Below are positions 6,610-13,561 of a DNA stretch of 13,655 nt, one piece after another. The DNA lies in NCBI GenBank assembly GCA_036387915.1, contig DASVSV010000392.1:1-13655 (forward strand), read 5' to 3'. Made by a program: the position numbers and the translations under genes. A model generated the notes under the pieces. The model searched no databases. It was not told the origin of the DNA and worked only from the letters and a program-made list of their open reading frames with translations. This DNA is from QHVT01 sp036387915 (GTDB taxonomy: Bacteria > Acidobacteriota > Thermoanaerobaculia > Gp7-AA8). How positions within the stretch are numbered: the stretch's first letter is position 1; the number at the start of each line of letters is the position of its first letter.

Positions 6610-7876
6610 CGACCGCTCCTCGCCCATCGTGCAGCGCTCCTCGCTCGTCGAGCGCGAGACGTTCCTGACGGCGATCGCCAACCTGGGCCGCCACAAGATG
6701 CGCACCGGCCTGACGATGCTGGGCATGATCTTCGGCGTCGGCGCGGTCATCGCCATGCTGTCGATCGGCGCGGGCGCCGAGGAGAAAGCCATGGACGCCA
6801 TCGGCCGCCTCGGACTGCGCAACGTCATCGTCCGGGCCAAGGAAGTGAAGCCGGAGGATCGCCAGGAGCTGCGCAAGAAATCGCTCGGCGTCTCGCTGCG
6901 CGACGCGGAGGCGATCGTCGAGGCGGTACCGAACGTCGAGCGCGTGCTGCCCCGCATCGAAGTGAAGCCGTACAAGATCATGGCCCCCGGCGCGAAGACG
7001 AAGGCGAAAGTGCTCGGCGTGTCGTGGCGGTATCGGGACGTGGCGAACGTCGGCCTCGCCGCCGGCCGCTTCTTCGACGCGCGCGACGAGCACGAGCACG
7101 CGCAGGTCTGCGTCATCGGCGAGGAAGTGCGCCGCAACCTCTTCGGCTACGGCGACCCGCTCGGCAAGCAGCTCAAGGTCAACGACGTCTGGGTGGAAGT
7201 GATCGGCGTGCTGGCCGCGGACCCCGCCGGCGGCGGCGAGGTGGCTGGGCAGCAGCAGGCCACGTCGAAGGAGATCTGGATCCCGGTCAGTACGGCCATG
7301 CGCAAGTTCGACCGCGACCCGCTCGACGCGCCGATCGACGAACTGCTGGTCACGGTGAAGGAAGGCGTCTCGACGCGCCGCAGCGCGCAGGTCATCGAGC
7401 CGCTGCTGCAGCGCCTGCACGGCGGCGCGGACGATTACGAGGTGGTGGTGCCGGAGGCGCTGCTCGAGCAGAGCCGCCAGACGCAACGCATCTTCAACAT
7501 CGTCATGGGCTCGATCGCCGGCATCTCCCTGCTGGTCGGCGGCATCGGCATCATGAACATCATGCTGGCCTCGGTGCTCGAGCGGACGCGGGAGATCGGC
7601 GTACGCCGCGCCATCGGCGCCACGCGCAAGGACATCCGCGCGCAGTTCGTCATCGAGTCGTTCGCCATCAGCCTGATCGGCGGCATCGCCGGCATCATCA
7701 TCGGCATCGTGCTGGCGCGCCTCGTCGCGGCCTACGCGGGCTGGCCGACGGTGATCACGATCTGGTCGCTGATCCTGTCGACGGGCGTGTCGATCAGTGT
7801 CGGACTGGTGTCGGGGATCTATCCCGCCGCCCGCGCGGCCGAGCTGAATCCGGTCGAAGCGCTGCGCTACGAGTAG
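6596..7876 (+). CDS. MacB/FtsX-type ABC transporter permease (no fused ATPase)
   Basis: This 426-aa protein has the MacB/FtsX permease architecture: a cytoplasmic N terminus, TM1 (about 37-60), a large periplasmic MacB-PCD-like domain (about 62-295), and three C-terminal helices (about 300-323, 352-376 and 385-408). The family signature is clear: VGGIGIMNIMLASVLERTREIGVRRAIGAT spans 314-343 (coupling helix region) and the protein ends GIYPAARAAELNPVEALRYE. Members move lipoproteins, peptides or drugs by mechanotransmission rather than classical channel transport, driven by a separate LolD/MacB-type ATPase. No Walker A/B protein is encoded fused or nearby, so the ATPase must come from another locus. 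The start at 6596 overlaps adaptor 3 by 14 nt, with AGAGGTGAG just upstream. It is the last gene of the operon; a strong hairpin follows. Confidence 0.93.
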   Translation: MNKADDRSSPIVQRSSLVERETFLTAIANLGRHKMRTGLTMLGMIFGVGAVIAMLSIGAGAEEKAMDAIGRLGLRNVIVRAKEVKPEDRQELRKKSLGVSLRDAEAIVEAVPNVERVLPRIEVKPYKIMAPGAKTKAKVLGVSWRYRDVANVGLAAGRFFDARDEHEHAQVCVIGEEVRRNLFGYGDPLGKQLKVNDVWVEVIGVLAADPAGGGEVAGQQQATSKEIWIPVSTAMRKFDRDPLDAPIDELLVTVKEGVSTRRSAQVIEPLLQRLHGGADDYEVVVPEALLEQSRQTQRIFNIVMGSIAGISLLVGGIGIMNIMLASVLERTREIGVRRAIGATRKDIRAQFVIESFAISLIGGIAGIIIGIVLARLVAAYAGWPTVITIWSLILSTGVSISVGLVSGIYPAARAAELNPVEALRYE

Positions 7877-7895
7877 GCGGCGGGCGCGAACCTCA

Positions 7896-8013
7896 TATGG
7901 AGTGCGGCGGCCTGGCCGCCGCTTTCGTATTCGCGACCGGCACAGCGAGACGGCCCGTCCCGGCAAGTTGCTCCCGAATAGGAAAGCGGCGGCTCGGGCC
8001 GCCGCACTCCATA
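7896..8013. repeat. Nested inverted-repeat element after the permease gene
   Basis: The left arm 7896-7932 and right arm 7976-8013 are inverted copies, TATGGAGTGCGGCGGC… to …TATTC, differing by two substitutions and one single-base gap, with a 43-bp core. Each arm also folds on itself: GCGGCGGCC (7904-7912) with GGCCGCCGC (7914-7922), and GCGGCGGC (7986-7993) with GCCGCCGC (7998-8005). The element contains no gene. It looks like a dispersed non-autonomous repeat; I recall similar TATGGAGTGCGGCGGC sequences in other genomes but cannot verify that here. Confidence 0.8.
7904..7926 (+). terminator. Candidate terminator of the adaptor/permease operon
   Basis: The left arm's internal palindrome GCGGCGGCC-T-GGCCGCCGC is followed by TTTC and lies 27 nt after the permease stop codon. 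The stem is very GC-rich but the T run is short, so intrinsic termination is plausible rather than certain. Confidence 0.4.
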
Positions 8014-8043
8014 GGGGCACGACGTTTCGGTTTCGCGGCTCGT

Positions 8044-8070
8044 ATCAGGGGCAATGTTTCTGCCCCTGAT
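8044..8070 (+). promoter_or_regulatory. Start-codon hairpin of the repeat-protein gene
   Basis: ATCAGGGGCA (8044-8053) is perfectly complementary to TGCCCCTGAT (8061-8070), leaving loop ATGTTTC (8054-8060) that begins with the start codon. The only Shine-Dalgarno-like sequence (AGGGG, 8047-8051) is inside the stem. The 7-mer AGGGGCA also occurs at 8013-8019 and could compete for the same right arm. Translational control is inferred from structure alone. Confidence 0.5.
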
Positions 8071-10024
8071 CCTGGCCGCGCAGTTGGCTCTCTCTCCCGA
8101 AATCCCGGTCGCCCCAAACGTGATCCGCTCCGCCCCCGGCGATCAGCTCCGCCCGGCGCTGGCCTCGGACGGCGAGCATTTTTTCGCGGCCTGGGAGAAC
8201 CAACCGTACGGCTCGGACGTCGTCGGCGCGCGCATCCGAGCGACGGGTGAGGTCGTCGACGCGGCGAACGGCATCACGCTGCAGCCCCGCGAAGTCGACG
8301 ACCGGGATCCGGCCGTAGTCTGGAACGGCAGCAGCTACGCGGTCGTCTTCTGGAGCGGCGATCCGTCGAAGCCGTACGGCGGCAAGGCGGTCGAGGTGAC
8401 GACCGGCGGTGAGGTGGTCGTGGAGCGCGAGGTCGTGGCGCCGCGCAGTCTGCAGAGCATCGACCTTGCGTGGAACGGGACGCTCTATCTGATCGCGTGG
8501 GTCGAGACCAACGGCAACGCCGGCGTGCTCCGCCTCGACCACGATTTCCACGCCGTGGGCGAGGAGACGATCCTCGGCAACGGCGCGAAAGAGATCGCCG
8601 CGTCGGACAGTGGCTCGGGCTTTCTGGTCGCGTGGACAACCGGCGGCGACACGTTCGCGGCGCGTGTTTCCAATGAAGGCGCCGTCAGCACGCCGGTCGT
8701 AGCGGCGCGAACGGCATCGACGATCGACGTCGCCTTCGACGCGGTCCTCGCGGACCAGGAGCTCGTCACCGTCGGCGCCGACGGACGCGTTCGAGATCGC
8801 GTCCAACTGCCCGGCGCGGCGGACGGCGCGCTGGCGTGGAACGGCTTCCGTTACGTCGCGGTCTGGAGTGCCGGCGAACGGCTCGTGGTCGCCGAGCTGA
8901 CGTCATCGCTGGCGTTCGTGCGCACACCGGAGCGTCTCGTGGCCGAGGACTCGGTGCAGCACTCTCCCGCCATCGCCAGCAGCGAAACCGGCACGATGGT
9001 GATCTGGTCCGACGGCCACGACGTCCGCGGTGCCCTGGTCGGACAGCCGTCGACGACGCGCCTCGTCTCCTCGGGACTCACGCATCAGGATCCGCATGAC
9101 GCGCACTGGGCCGGTGGCCGGCTCTTCACGCTCTGGAACGAAGACGGCGCGCTGCGGATCGGCGCAGTCGGGGCCGAGGACGTCGCCTTCGCACCGGCCG
9201 CGAGCGAGGCGCGCTTCGCGTGGAACGGCTCGTCTTTCGCCGTGCTCGCCACGCGCGACAACAAGCTCGAGGTCGAATGGCTCTCCGCGGAGGGCGTGCC
9301 GTTGCGCCCGCGCGTCATGCTCGCCAGCGGGTTGCCGTTTCAGCCGTTCATCGCCAGCGACGGCCGCGATTTCTACGCGGTCTGGTTGCAGCATCCGCTC
9401 ACCATCACCGGCGCGCGCATCGGCGCGGACGGCACGATCGGTCCGATCGAAGTGCTGCCGCCCGTGATCGGCGGACCGTGGGGACGAGGCATCGCCGGCC
9501 TGGTCTGGACCGGCACAAAATACGTCGTCCTCTCCTCCGAATGGACCGGCAGCCGGTTCCGCACGACGGCCTTGATCTCGACCGGGATCGCCTCGGACGG
9601 CACGATCGGCGATAGGGAAGTGGTCCTGCCGTACGGCACGCCGTTCGCCGGCGCGGCGCTGACGACGAATGGCGCAGGCGCCGTCTACGTCATGACGCTG
9701 CACGGGGAGACGCGCGTGCGGGCCGGCGCCGGCGGCGCGGAGACGGTCGTCGACCGCAGCGGCCACGGTGTCTACGGCGCCGGATGGGACGGCCACGAAT
9801 TCCTCTTCCTGCTGCGCGATTGGCCGTCCACGTATGTCGTGCGCGGCGGCGAGCGCGCCGAGGTGCCGGCGCAGGCGGCGATCCTCGCGGCCGCGCCGTC
9901 GCGCCGCGCCGCCGTCCTCTACGGACGCAACATCGAGCGGATCCCCGGCCTGCGTCTGCTCGACATCCGCCGCGCCTTCGTCCGGCTCGTCACCGGAAAG
10001 CGCGTGCGCGCGGCCCGTCACTAA
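8054..10024 (+). CDS. Secreted WNG/ASDG-repeat protein, probable beta-propeller
   Basis: This 656-aa protein has no family I can name with certainty. A short hydrophobic N terminus (residues 1-20, MFLPLILAAQLALSPEIPVA) is a likely Sec signal, odd in lacking an early Lys or Arg. The body is built from some 13 repeats of about 40-50 residues, each with a core like 'a.aWNG..Y.vvW' or 'p.iASDG..f.avW': clear copies near 36, 87, 137, 182, 260, 306, 348, 388, 432, 482, 536 and 575. This pattern is typical of beta-propeller-type blades, here perhaps one large or two smaller propellers. The C-terminal 15-20 residues are basic. No catalytic motif is visible; extracellular binding or a scaffold role is possible. 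The start is fixed by an upstream in-frame stop (8012-8014) with no other start codon. It is monocistronic by position: repeat element before, 30-nt gap after. Confidence 0.88.
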   Translation: MFLPLILAAQLALSPEIPVAPNVIRSAPGDQLRPALASDGEHFFAAWENQPYGSDVVGARIRATGEVVDAANGITLQPREVDDRDPAVVWNGSSYAVVFWSGDPSKPYGGKAVEVTTGGEVVVEREVVAPRSLQSIDLAWNGTLYLIAWVETNGNAGVLRLDHDFHAVGEETILGNGAKEIAASDSGSGFLVAWTTGGDTFAARVSNEGAVSTPVVAARTASTIDVAFDAVLADQELVTVGADGRVRDRVQLPGAADGALAWNGFRYVAVWSAGERLVVAELTSSLAFVRTPERLVAEDSVQHSPAIASSETGTMVIWSDGHDVRGALVGQPSTTRLVSSGLTHQDPHDAHWAGGRLFTLWNEDGALRIGAVGAEDVAFAPAASEARFAWNGSSFAVLATRDNKLEVEWLSAEGVPLRPRVMLASGLPFQPFIASDGRDFYAVWLQHPLTITGARIGADGTIGPIEVLPPVIGGPWGRGIAGLVWTGTKYVVLSSEWTGSRFRTTALISTGIASDGTIGDREVVLPYGTPFAGAALTTNGAGAVYVMTLHGETRVRAGAGGAETVVDRSGHGVYGAGWDGHEFLFLLRDWPSTYVVRGGERAEVPAQAAILAAAPSRRAAVLYGRNIERIPGLRLLDIRRAFVRLVTGKRVRAARH

Positions 10025-10043
10025 CCTTCGCCGCCCGCCGGCG

Positions 10044-10054
10044 TACTTTTCAGC
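10044..10054 (+). promoter_or_regulatory. Candidate -10 box of a leaderless start
   Basis: TACTTT (10044-10049) ends 5 nt before the ATG at 10055, and no Shine-Dalgarno sequence is present between the previous stop and this ATG. In bacteria with many leaderless genes a TANNNT box sits at about this distance from the start codon, so transcription may begin at or near the A of ATG. No clear -35 box is seen. Confidence 0.3.
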
Positions 10055-10603
10055 ATGAGAAAGTTCGTCCTCGTTCTGCTCGCCCTCGCGCTGCCGCTCT
10101 CGGCCGCAACGTTCGACAACATCATCGTCCGCAACGGCAATCACTCCTACGTCCACACCAATCGCCACGCGCCGGACACGGAGAGCCTCGGACGCCACTT
10201 TGCCTACTTTGAGCGGAACGGTGTCGGCTACGTGATTCGCGACGCGGCCACGTTGCAGCGCATCGAGCGCGTGCTGCAGCCGCAGGTCCAACTCGGCAAC
10301 GAGCAGGCGCGGCTCGGTCAGCAGCAGGCCGCGCTCGGACAGAAACAGGCCGCACTCGGGGCGAGGCAGGCCGCGCTCGGCGCCCAGCAGATCAGCGCAC
10401 GAGGCGCCCGCGCCAGCGAGTTGCAGCGCCGCCAGAGCGAGCTTGCCGAACAGCAGCGCGAGCTCGCGGACCAGCAACGCCCGCTCGCCGACGAGCAGCG
10501 CGAGCTCGCGGAGAAGCAGCGCGAGGCCTCGCGGGTCGCGCTCGGACGGATGGAAAAACTGTTCGACGAGGCCGTCCGCAGCGGTGTGGCGAAACGGCGA
10601 TAA
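10055..10603 (+). CDS. Exported heptad-repeat coiled-coil protein, 182 aa
   Basis: The N terminus MRKFVLVLLALALPLSAATF is a typical Sec signal peptide with cleavage likely after about residue 18. A small domain (about 20-78) follows, with HFAYFERNGVGYVIRDAATLQRIERVL; I recall similar text in the C-terminal parts of some M56/BlaR1-like proteins, but this is memory only. From residue 80 the chain is a strict heptad array: Leu at 80, 87, 94, 101 and 108 in LGQQQAA-type units, then Leu at 123, 130, 137, 144 and 151 in LAEQQRE-type units. The two blocks are out of phase by one residue (108 to 123 is 15). It should form a long periplasmic coiled coil, ending in a basic tail (AKRR). DNA repeats of 21 bp underlie it (about 10292-10504). 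Its partner and role are unknown; the M16 pair downstream may or may not be linked. Confidence 0.85.
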   Translation: MRKFVLVLLALALPLSAATFDNIIVRNGNHSYVHTNRHAPDTESLGRHFAYFERNGVGYVIRDAATLQRIERVLQPQVQLGNEQARLGQQQAALGQKQAALGARQAALGAQQISARGARASELQRRQSELAEQQRELADQQRPLADEQRELAEKQREASRVALGRMEKLFDEAVRSGVAKRR

Positions 10604-10621
10604 ATCCAACACGACCCGTCC

Positions 10622-10662
10622 GGCGCATGGCGCGAGCCGCTATCATCCGCGCGCCATGCGCC
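10622..10662 (+). promoter_or_regulatory. Hairpin covering the M16 gene start codon
   Basis: GGCGCATGGCGCG (10622-10634) and CGCGCCATGCGCC (10650-10662) are a perfect 13-bp inverted repeat around a 15-nt loop. The right arm contains the ATG (10656-10658) of the first M16 gene. The loop contains TATCAT (10641-10646), a good -10 box ending 9 nt before the ATG. Either the hairpin terminates the upstream transcript and hides this start in read-through RNA, or the dyad is a protein-binding site at a nearly leaderless promoter. Both are inference. Confidence 0.45.
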
Positions 10663-12029
10663 TTGCACGATTCATCCTTCCGCTGCTGCTGATCGCGTCC
10701 GCGGCCACTACCGCGACCGCGGCGAACGCCGCATCAACGACGATCCCGCCGATCGCATACAGGCATCGCGTCCTGCCGAACGGTCTCGAGGTCTACTCGG
10801 TCCAGGACCGCTCCACGCCGACCGTGGCCATCCACGTCTGGTATCGCGTCGGCTCGAAGCACGATCCCGCGGGGCGCAGCGGCTTCGCGCATCTCTTCGA
10901 GCACATCATGTTCAAGAGCACGAAGAACATGCCCTCGGAGATGATGGATCGGCTGACCGAGGACGTGGGCGGGTTCAACAACGCGACGACGTTCGATGAC
11001 TCGACGGCGTACTACGAAGTGGTCCCGTCGAACTACCTGGAGACGCTGCTCTGGGCGGAAGCGGAGCGCCTCGGCTCACTGACCGTCGACGAGGCGAGCT
11101 TCAAGTCCGAGCGCGACGTGGTGAAGGAAGAGTTCCGCTATCGCGTGCTCGCGCCGCCGTACGGAAAACTCTTCTACGCCATGGCCCAGCAGTCCTTCAC
11201 CGCCCATCCGTACAAGCGCCCCGGCATCGGCAGCATCGAGGAGCTCGACGCCGCGACCATCGACGACGTGCGCGCGTTCCACGCGACCTTCTATCGTCCC
11301 GACAACGCCATCCTCATCGTCGCGGGCGATTTCGAACAGCAGCAGCTCGACACCTGGGTCGACAAGTACTTCACGCCGATCGCGAAGCCGGCGACCGAGA
11401 TTCCGCGCGTCGACGTGCCGGAGCCGCCGCGCAAGGAAGAGCAGCGCTCGACCGAGTACGCGCCGAACGTGACGCTGCCCGCGGTAGGCATGACGTGGCA
11501 CACGCCGCCGGCCGCGCACGCCGACGCGGTCCCGCTGTTCGTCGCCGCGACCATCCTCTCGGAAGGGGAGTCGTCGCGCTTCCAGGAAAAGCTCGTGCGC
11601 ACCTCCGTCGCGCAGGAAGTCTTCGCCGAGGCCGACCTGCGCGAGGACCTCGGCCTGTTCGGCATCATCGCCATCATGGGCGGCGAGCGGCAGCCCGCGG
11701 ACGCGGAGAAGATCATCCGCGCCGAGCTGGCGTCGCTGGCCGCGAAGCCGGTCTCCGACGCGGAGCTGGAGAAGGCGAAGAACCTCATCCTGACCAGCGC
11801 TCTGAGAGAACGCGAGACGAGCAACGGCAAAGCGTTCTCGCTCGGCGAGGCGCTGATCCTCCAGCACGACGCCAGCGTCGTGAACAGCGGCCTGGCGAAA
11901 GTGCAGGCCGTCACCGCCGCCGACGTGCAGCGCGTCACCAGGAAATATCTGATCGAAGGAAAACCGCTGGTGCTGAACTATCTCGACGAATCGAAAAAGC
12001 CTGGCTCGAAGCAGGAAGGTGCGAAGTGA
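10656..12029 (+). CDS. M16 family zinc peptidase, catalytically intact
   Basis: This 457-aa secreted M16 (pitrilysin/processing-peptidase-like) metallopeptidase cuts peptides in an enclosed chamber formed by two homologous halves. MRLARFILPLLLIASAATTATAANA is a clear signal peptide, which sets the start at 10656 although the frame is open further upstream. The inverted zinc motif H79-L-F-E82-H83 is intact, and the distal glutamate lies in VVKEEF (E158 or E159), about 75 residues on, as the family requires. The N-terminal M16 domain (about 35-185) is followed by the C-terminal M16_C domain (about 195-375, HATFYRPDNAILIVAGDF). It overlaps the following M16 gene by a GTGA junction, and the two products most likely form the active heterodimer, with this one carrying the metal site. 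The location is periplasmic by inference. Confidence 0.94.
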   Translation: MRLARFILPLLLIASAATTATAANAASTTIPPIAYRHRVLPNGLEVYSVQDRSTPTVAIHVWYRVGSKHDPAGRSGFAHLFEHIMFKSTKNMPSEMMDRLTEDVGGFNNATTFDDSTAYYEVVPSNYLETLLWAEAERLGSLTVDEASFKSERDVVKEEFRYRVLAPPYGKLFYAMAQQSFTAHPYKRPGIGSIEELDAATIDDVRAFHATFYRPDNAILIVAGDFEQQQLDTWVDKYFTPIAKPATEIPRVDVPEPPRKEEQRSTEYAPNVTLPAVGMTWHTPPAAHADAVPLFVAATILSEGESSRFQEKLVRTSVAQEVFAEADLREDLGLFGIIAIMGGERQPADAEKIIRAELASLAAKPVSDAELEKAKNLILTSALRERETSNGKAFSLGEALILQHDASVVNSGLAKVQAVTAADVQRVTRKYLIEGKPLVLNYLDESKKPGSKQEGAK

Positions 12030-13477
12030 AACGCCTCCTCTTCTCTCTCCTGATCGCTTCCTCCCTGACATCGGCATCGGGGCAGGTCGCGCCGCCGCCG
12101 CCCGCCGCGCCGCGTGAGGCGAAGCTGCCGCAGCCCGTCGAGAAAACGCTGGCCAACGGGCTGCGCGTGATCGTCGTCCCGAAGCACGACATCCCGCTCG
12201 TCGCCGCGCGCCTCTTCTTCAAGACCGGTGCGGCCGCCGATCCGCGGGGACGCGACGGCCTGGCCCAGCTCACCGCAACCGTACTGACGAAAGGGACGAA
12301 GTCGCGCACCGCGGAGCAGATCGCGCGCGGCGTCGAAGCGCTCGGTGCGACGCTCGCCGCCGACGCCGGCTGGGATTCGTCGTCGATCGACCTCTCGGTG
12401 ATGTCGTCGAACCTGCCGAAGGCGATGGAGTACGTCGCCGACGTGGCGCGCAACGCGACGTTCGCGGCGTCCGAGTTCGAGCGCGAGCGCGCGCAGACCA
12501 TCGACGCGTTGCAGGTCGAGCTCACCGAGCCCGCGCCCGTCGCGCGCCTGGTCGCCTCGCGTCTCATCTTCGGCGACACCCCGTACGGCCACAACCTCGG
12601 CGGCATGCCGTCGACGCTGCAGAAGATCACCCGCGCCGATCTCGTTAAGTTTCACGCCGCGCATTACCGCCCGGACAACGGCGTGCTCGTGCTCGCGGGT
12701 GACGTGAAAGCCGACGCCGCGTTCGCGCTGGCCGAGGCGCAGTTCGGCGCGTGGAAGCGCGGGACGGCGCCGGCCGCGGCGAAGACGGTCGCTGTCGCTG
12801 AGCGCTCATCCTCGCCGCGCGTGGTCGTCGTCGACATGCCGGAGTCCGGACAGGCCGCGGTCGTGGTCGGGCGCGGTGGCATCCGTCGCGGCGATCCGGC
12901 GTACACGCAGGCGCTGGTCACGAACTCGATCCTGGGCGGCGGCTACTCGTCGCGGCTGAATCAGGAGATCCGCATCAAGCGCGGTCTCAGCTACGGCGCG
13001 GGCAGCTCGTTCGAGCCGCGCGCCGACGTGGGCCCGTTCACCGCGCGCACGCAGACCAAGCACGAGTCGGCAGCGGAAGTGGCGACGATCATCACCAGCG
13101 AGATGGGCCGCCTGGCCGACGCGGACGTGCTCGACGCCGAGCTCACGCCGCGCAAGGCCGTGCTGATCGGCGAGTTCGCGCAGTCGCTCGAGACCACCAG
13201 CGGCATCGTCAACCGTCTCTCCTCGCTCGCGCTCTACGGCCTGCCGCTCTCCGACATCAACCGCTACGTCAGCGGCGTGCAGGGCGTGACCTCCGAACAG
13301 GTCCGCAAGTTCGCGGCCTCGAGCCTCGGCGCAAAGAACGCGCACGTGGTCGTCGTCGGCGACGCAAAGCAGTTCGTCGAGTCGCTGCGCAAACAGTTCG
13401 GCGACGTCGAAGTGATTCCGGTTGCGGATCTCGATCTCGGATCGGCCACGCTGCGCGTGCGCAAGCCGAAGCAGTAG
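12026..13477 (+). CDS. M16 family peptidase homologue, zinc site lost
   Basis: This 483-aa partner of the preceding peptidase starts at GTG 12026 within a GTGA overlap, with AGGAAGG 6 nt upstream. MKRLLFSLLIASSLTSASG is a signal peptide, followed by a proline-rich linker (VAPPPPAAP). The M16 fold is evident (TLANGLRVIVVPKHDIPLVAARLFFKTG, 41-68; HYRPDNGVLVLAGDV, 213-227), but where HxxEH should be, GLAQLTATV gives Q81, A84 and T85, so all zinc ligands are replaced. The C-terminal half keeps GGGYSSRLNQEIRIKRGLSYG (304-324); the Arg-Tyr pair here (R319, Y323) is the substrate-binding pair that the non-catalytic subunit usually contributes. This split of roles matches known two-gene M16B systems. 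No terminator with a T run follows; an imperfect palindrome does. Confidence 0.94.
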   Translation: MKRLLFSLLIASSLTSASGQVAPPPPAAPREAKLPQPVEKTLANGLRVIVVPKHDIPLVAARLFFKTGAAADPRGRDGLAQLTATVLTKGTKSRTAEQIARGVEALGATLAADAGWDSSSIDLSVMSSNLPKAMEYVADVARNATFAASEFERERAQTIDALQVELTEPAPVARLVASRLIFGDTPYGHNLGGMPSTLQKITRADLVKFHAAHYRPDNGVLVLAGDVKADAAFALAEAQFGAWKRGTAPAAAKTVAVAERSSSPRVVVVDMPESGQAAVVVGRGGIRRGDPAYTQALVTNSILGGGYSSRLNQEIRIKRGLSYGAGSSFEPRADVGPFTARTQTKHESAAEVATIITSEMGRLADADVLDAELTPRKAVLIGEFAQSLETTSGIVNRLSSLALYGLPLSDINRYVSGVQGVTSEQVRKFAASSLGAKNAHVVVVGDAKQFVESLRKQFGDVEVIPVADLDLGSATLRVRKPKQ

Positions 13478-13479
13478 CC

Positions 13480-13561
13480 GAACGTTCGCGTTGGAGCCAC
13501 GCAAGGAGACGACGATAGGCCTCCGGCCGTTCCCCTTTGCATGGCCGCAATGCGAGCGTTC
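13480..13561. repeat. Imperfect 82-bp palindrome after the M16 pair
   Basis: GAACGTTCGC (13480-13489) pairs with GCGAGCGTTC (13552-13561) with one mismatch. Inside, TTGGAGCCACGCAAGG (13491-13506) pairs imperfectly with 13534-13550, and GGCC/GGCC (13518-13521 and 13525-13528) sits at the centre. It starts 3 nt after the stop codon of the second M16 gene and may serve as a transcript end, though no T run follows. The remaining bases to 13655 hold a minus-strand frame ending in TAG at 13570-13572 that is open to the window edge (28 codons), too short to call. Confidence 0.5.

Noticed and set aside
4852..7137. Minus-strand 761-aa open frame
   Set aside because: Antisense to adaptors 2 and 3 and the permease, which have strong family features. 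The translation is low-complexity and lacks any domain.
6065..8020. Minus-strand 651-aa open frame
   Set aside because: Antisense to the permease and running through the palindromic repeat; the translation is Arg/Ala/Asp-rich without domains.
8903..10612. Minus-strand 569-aa open frame with Leu-rich repeats near its N terminus
   Set aside because: The apparent repeats mirror the heptad repeats of the plus-strand 182-aa gene. The plus strand has signal peptides and sensible repeats in both genes.
10443..10655. Upstream extension of the first M16 gene
   Set aside because: It overlaps the coiled-coil gene in another frame, and the signal peptide starting at 10656 is a better N terminus.
11495..12025. 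Upstream extension of the second M16 gene to 660 aa
   Set aside because: The extension overlaps the catalytic M16 gene in another frame and is Arg-rich nonsense. GTG 12026 has a good ribosome site and signal peptide.
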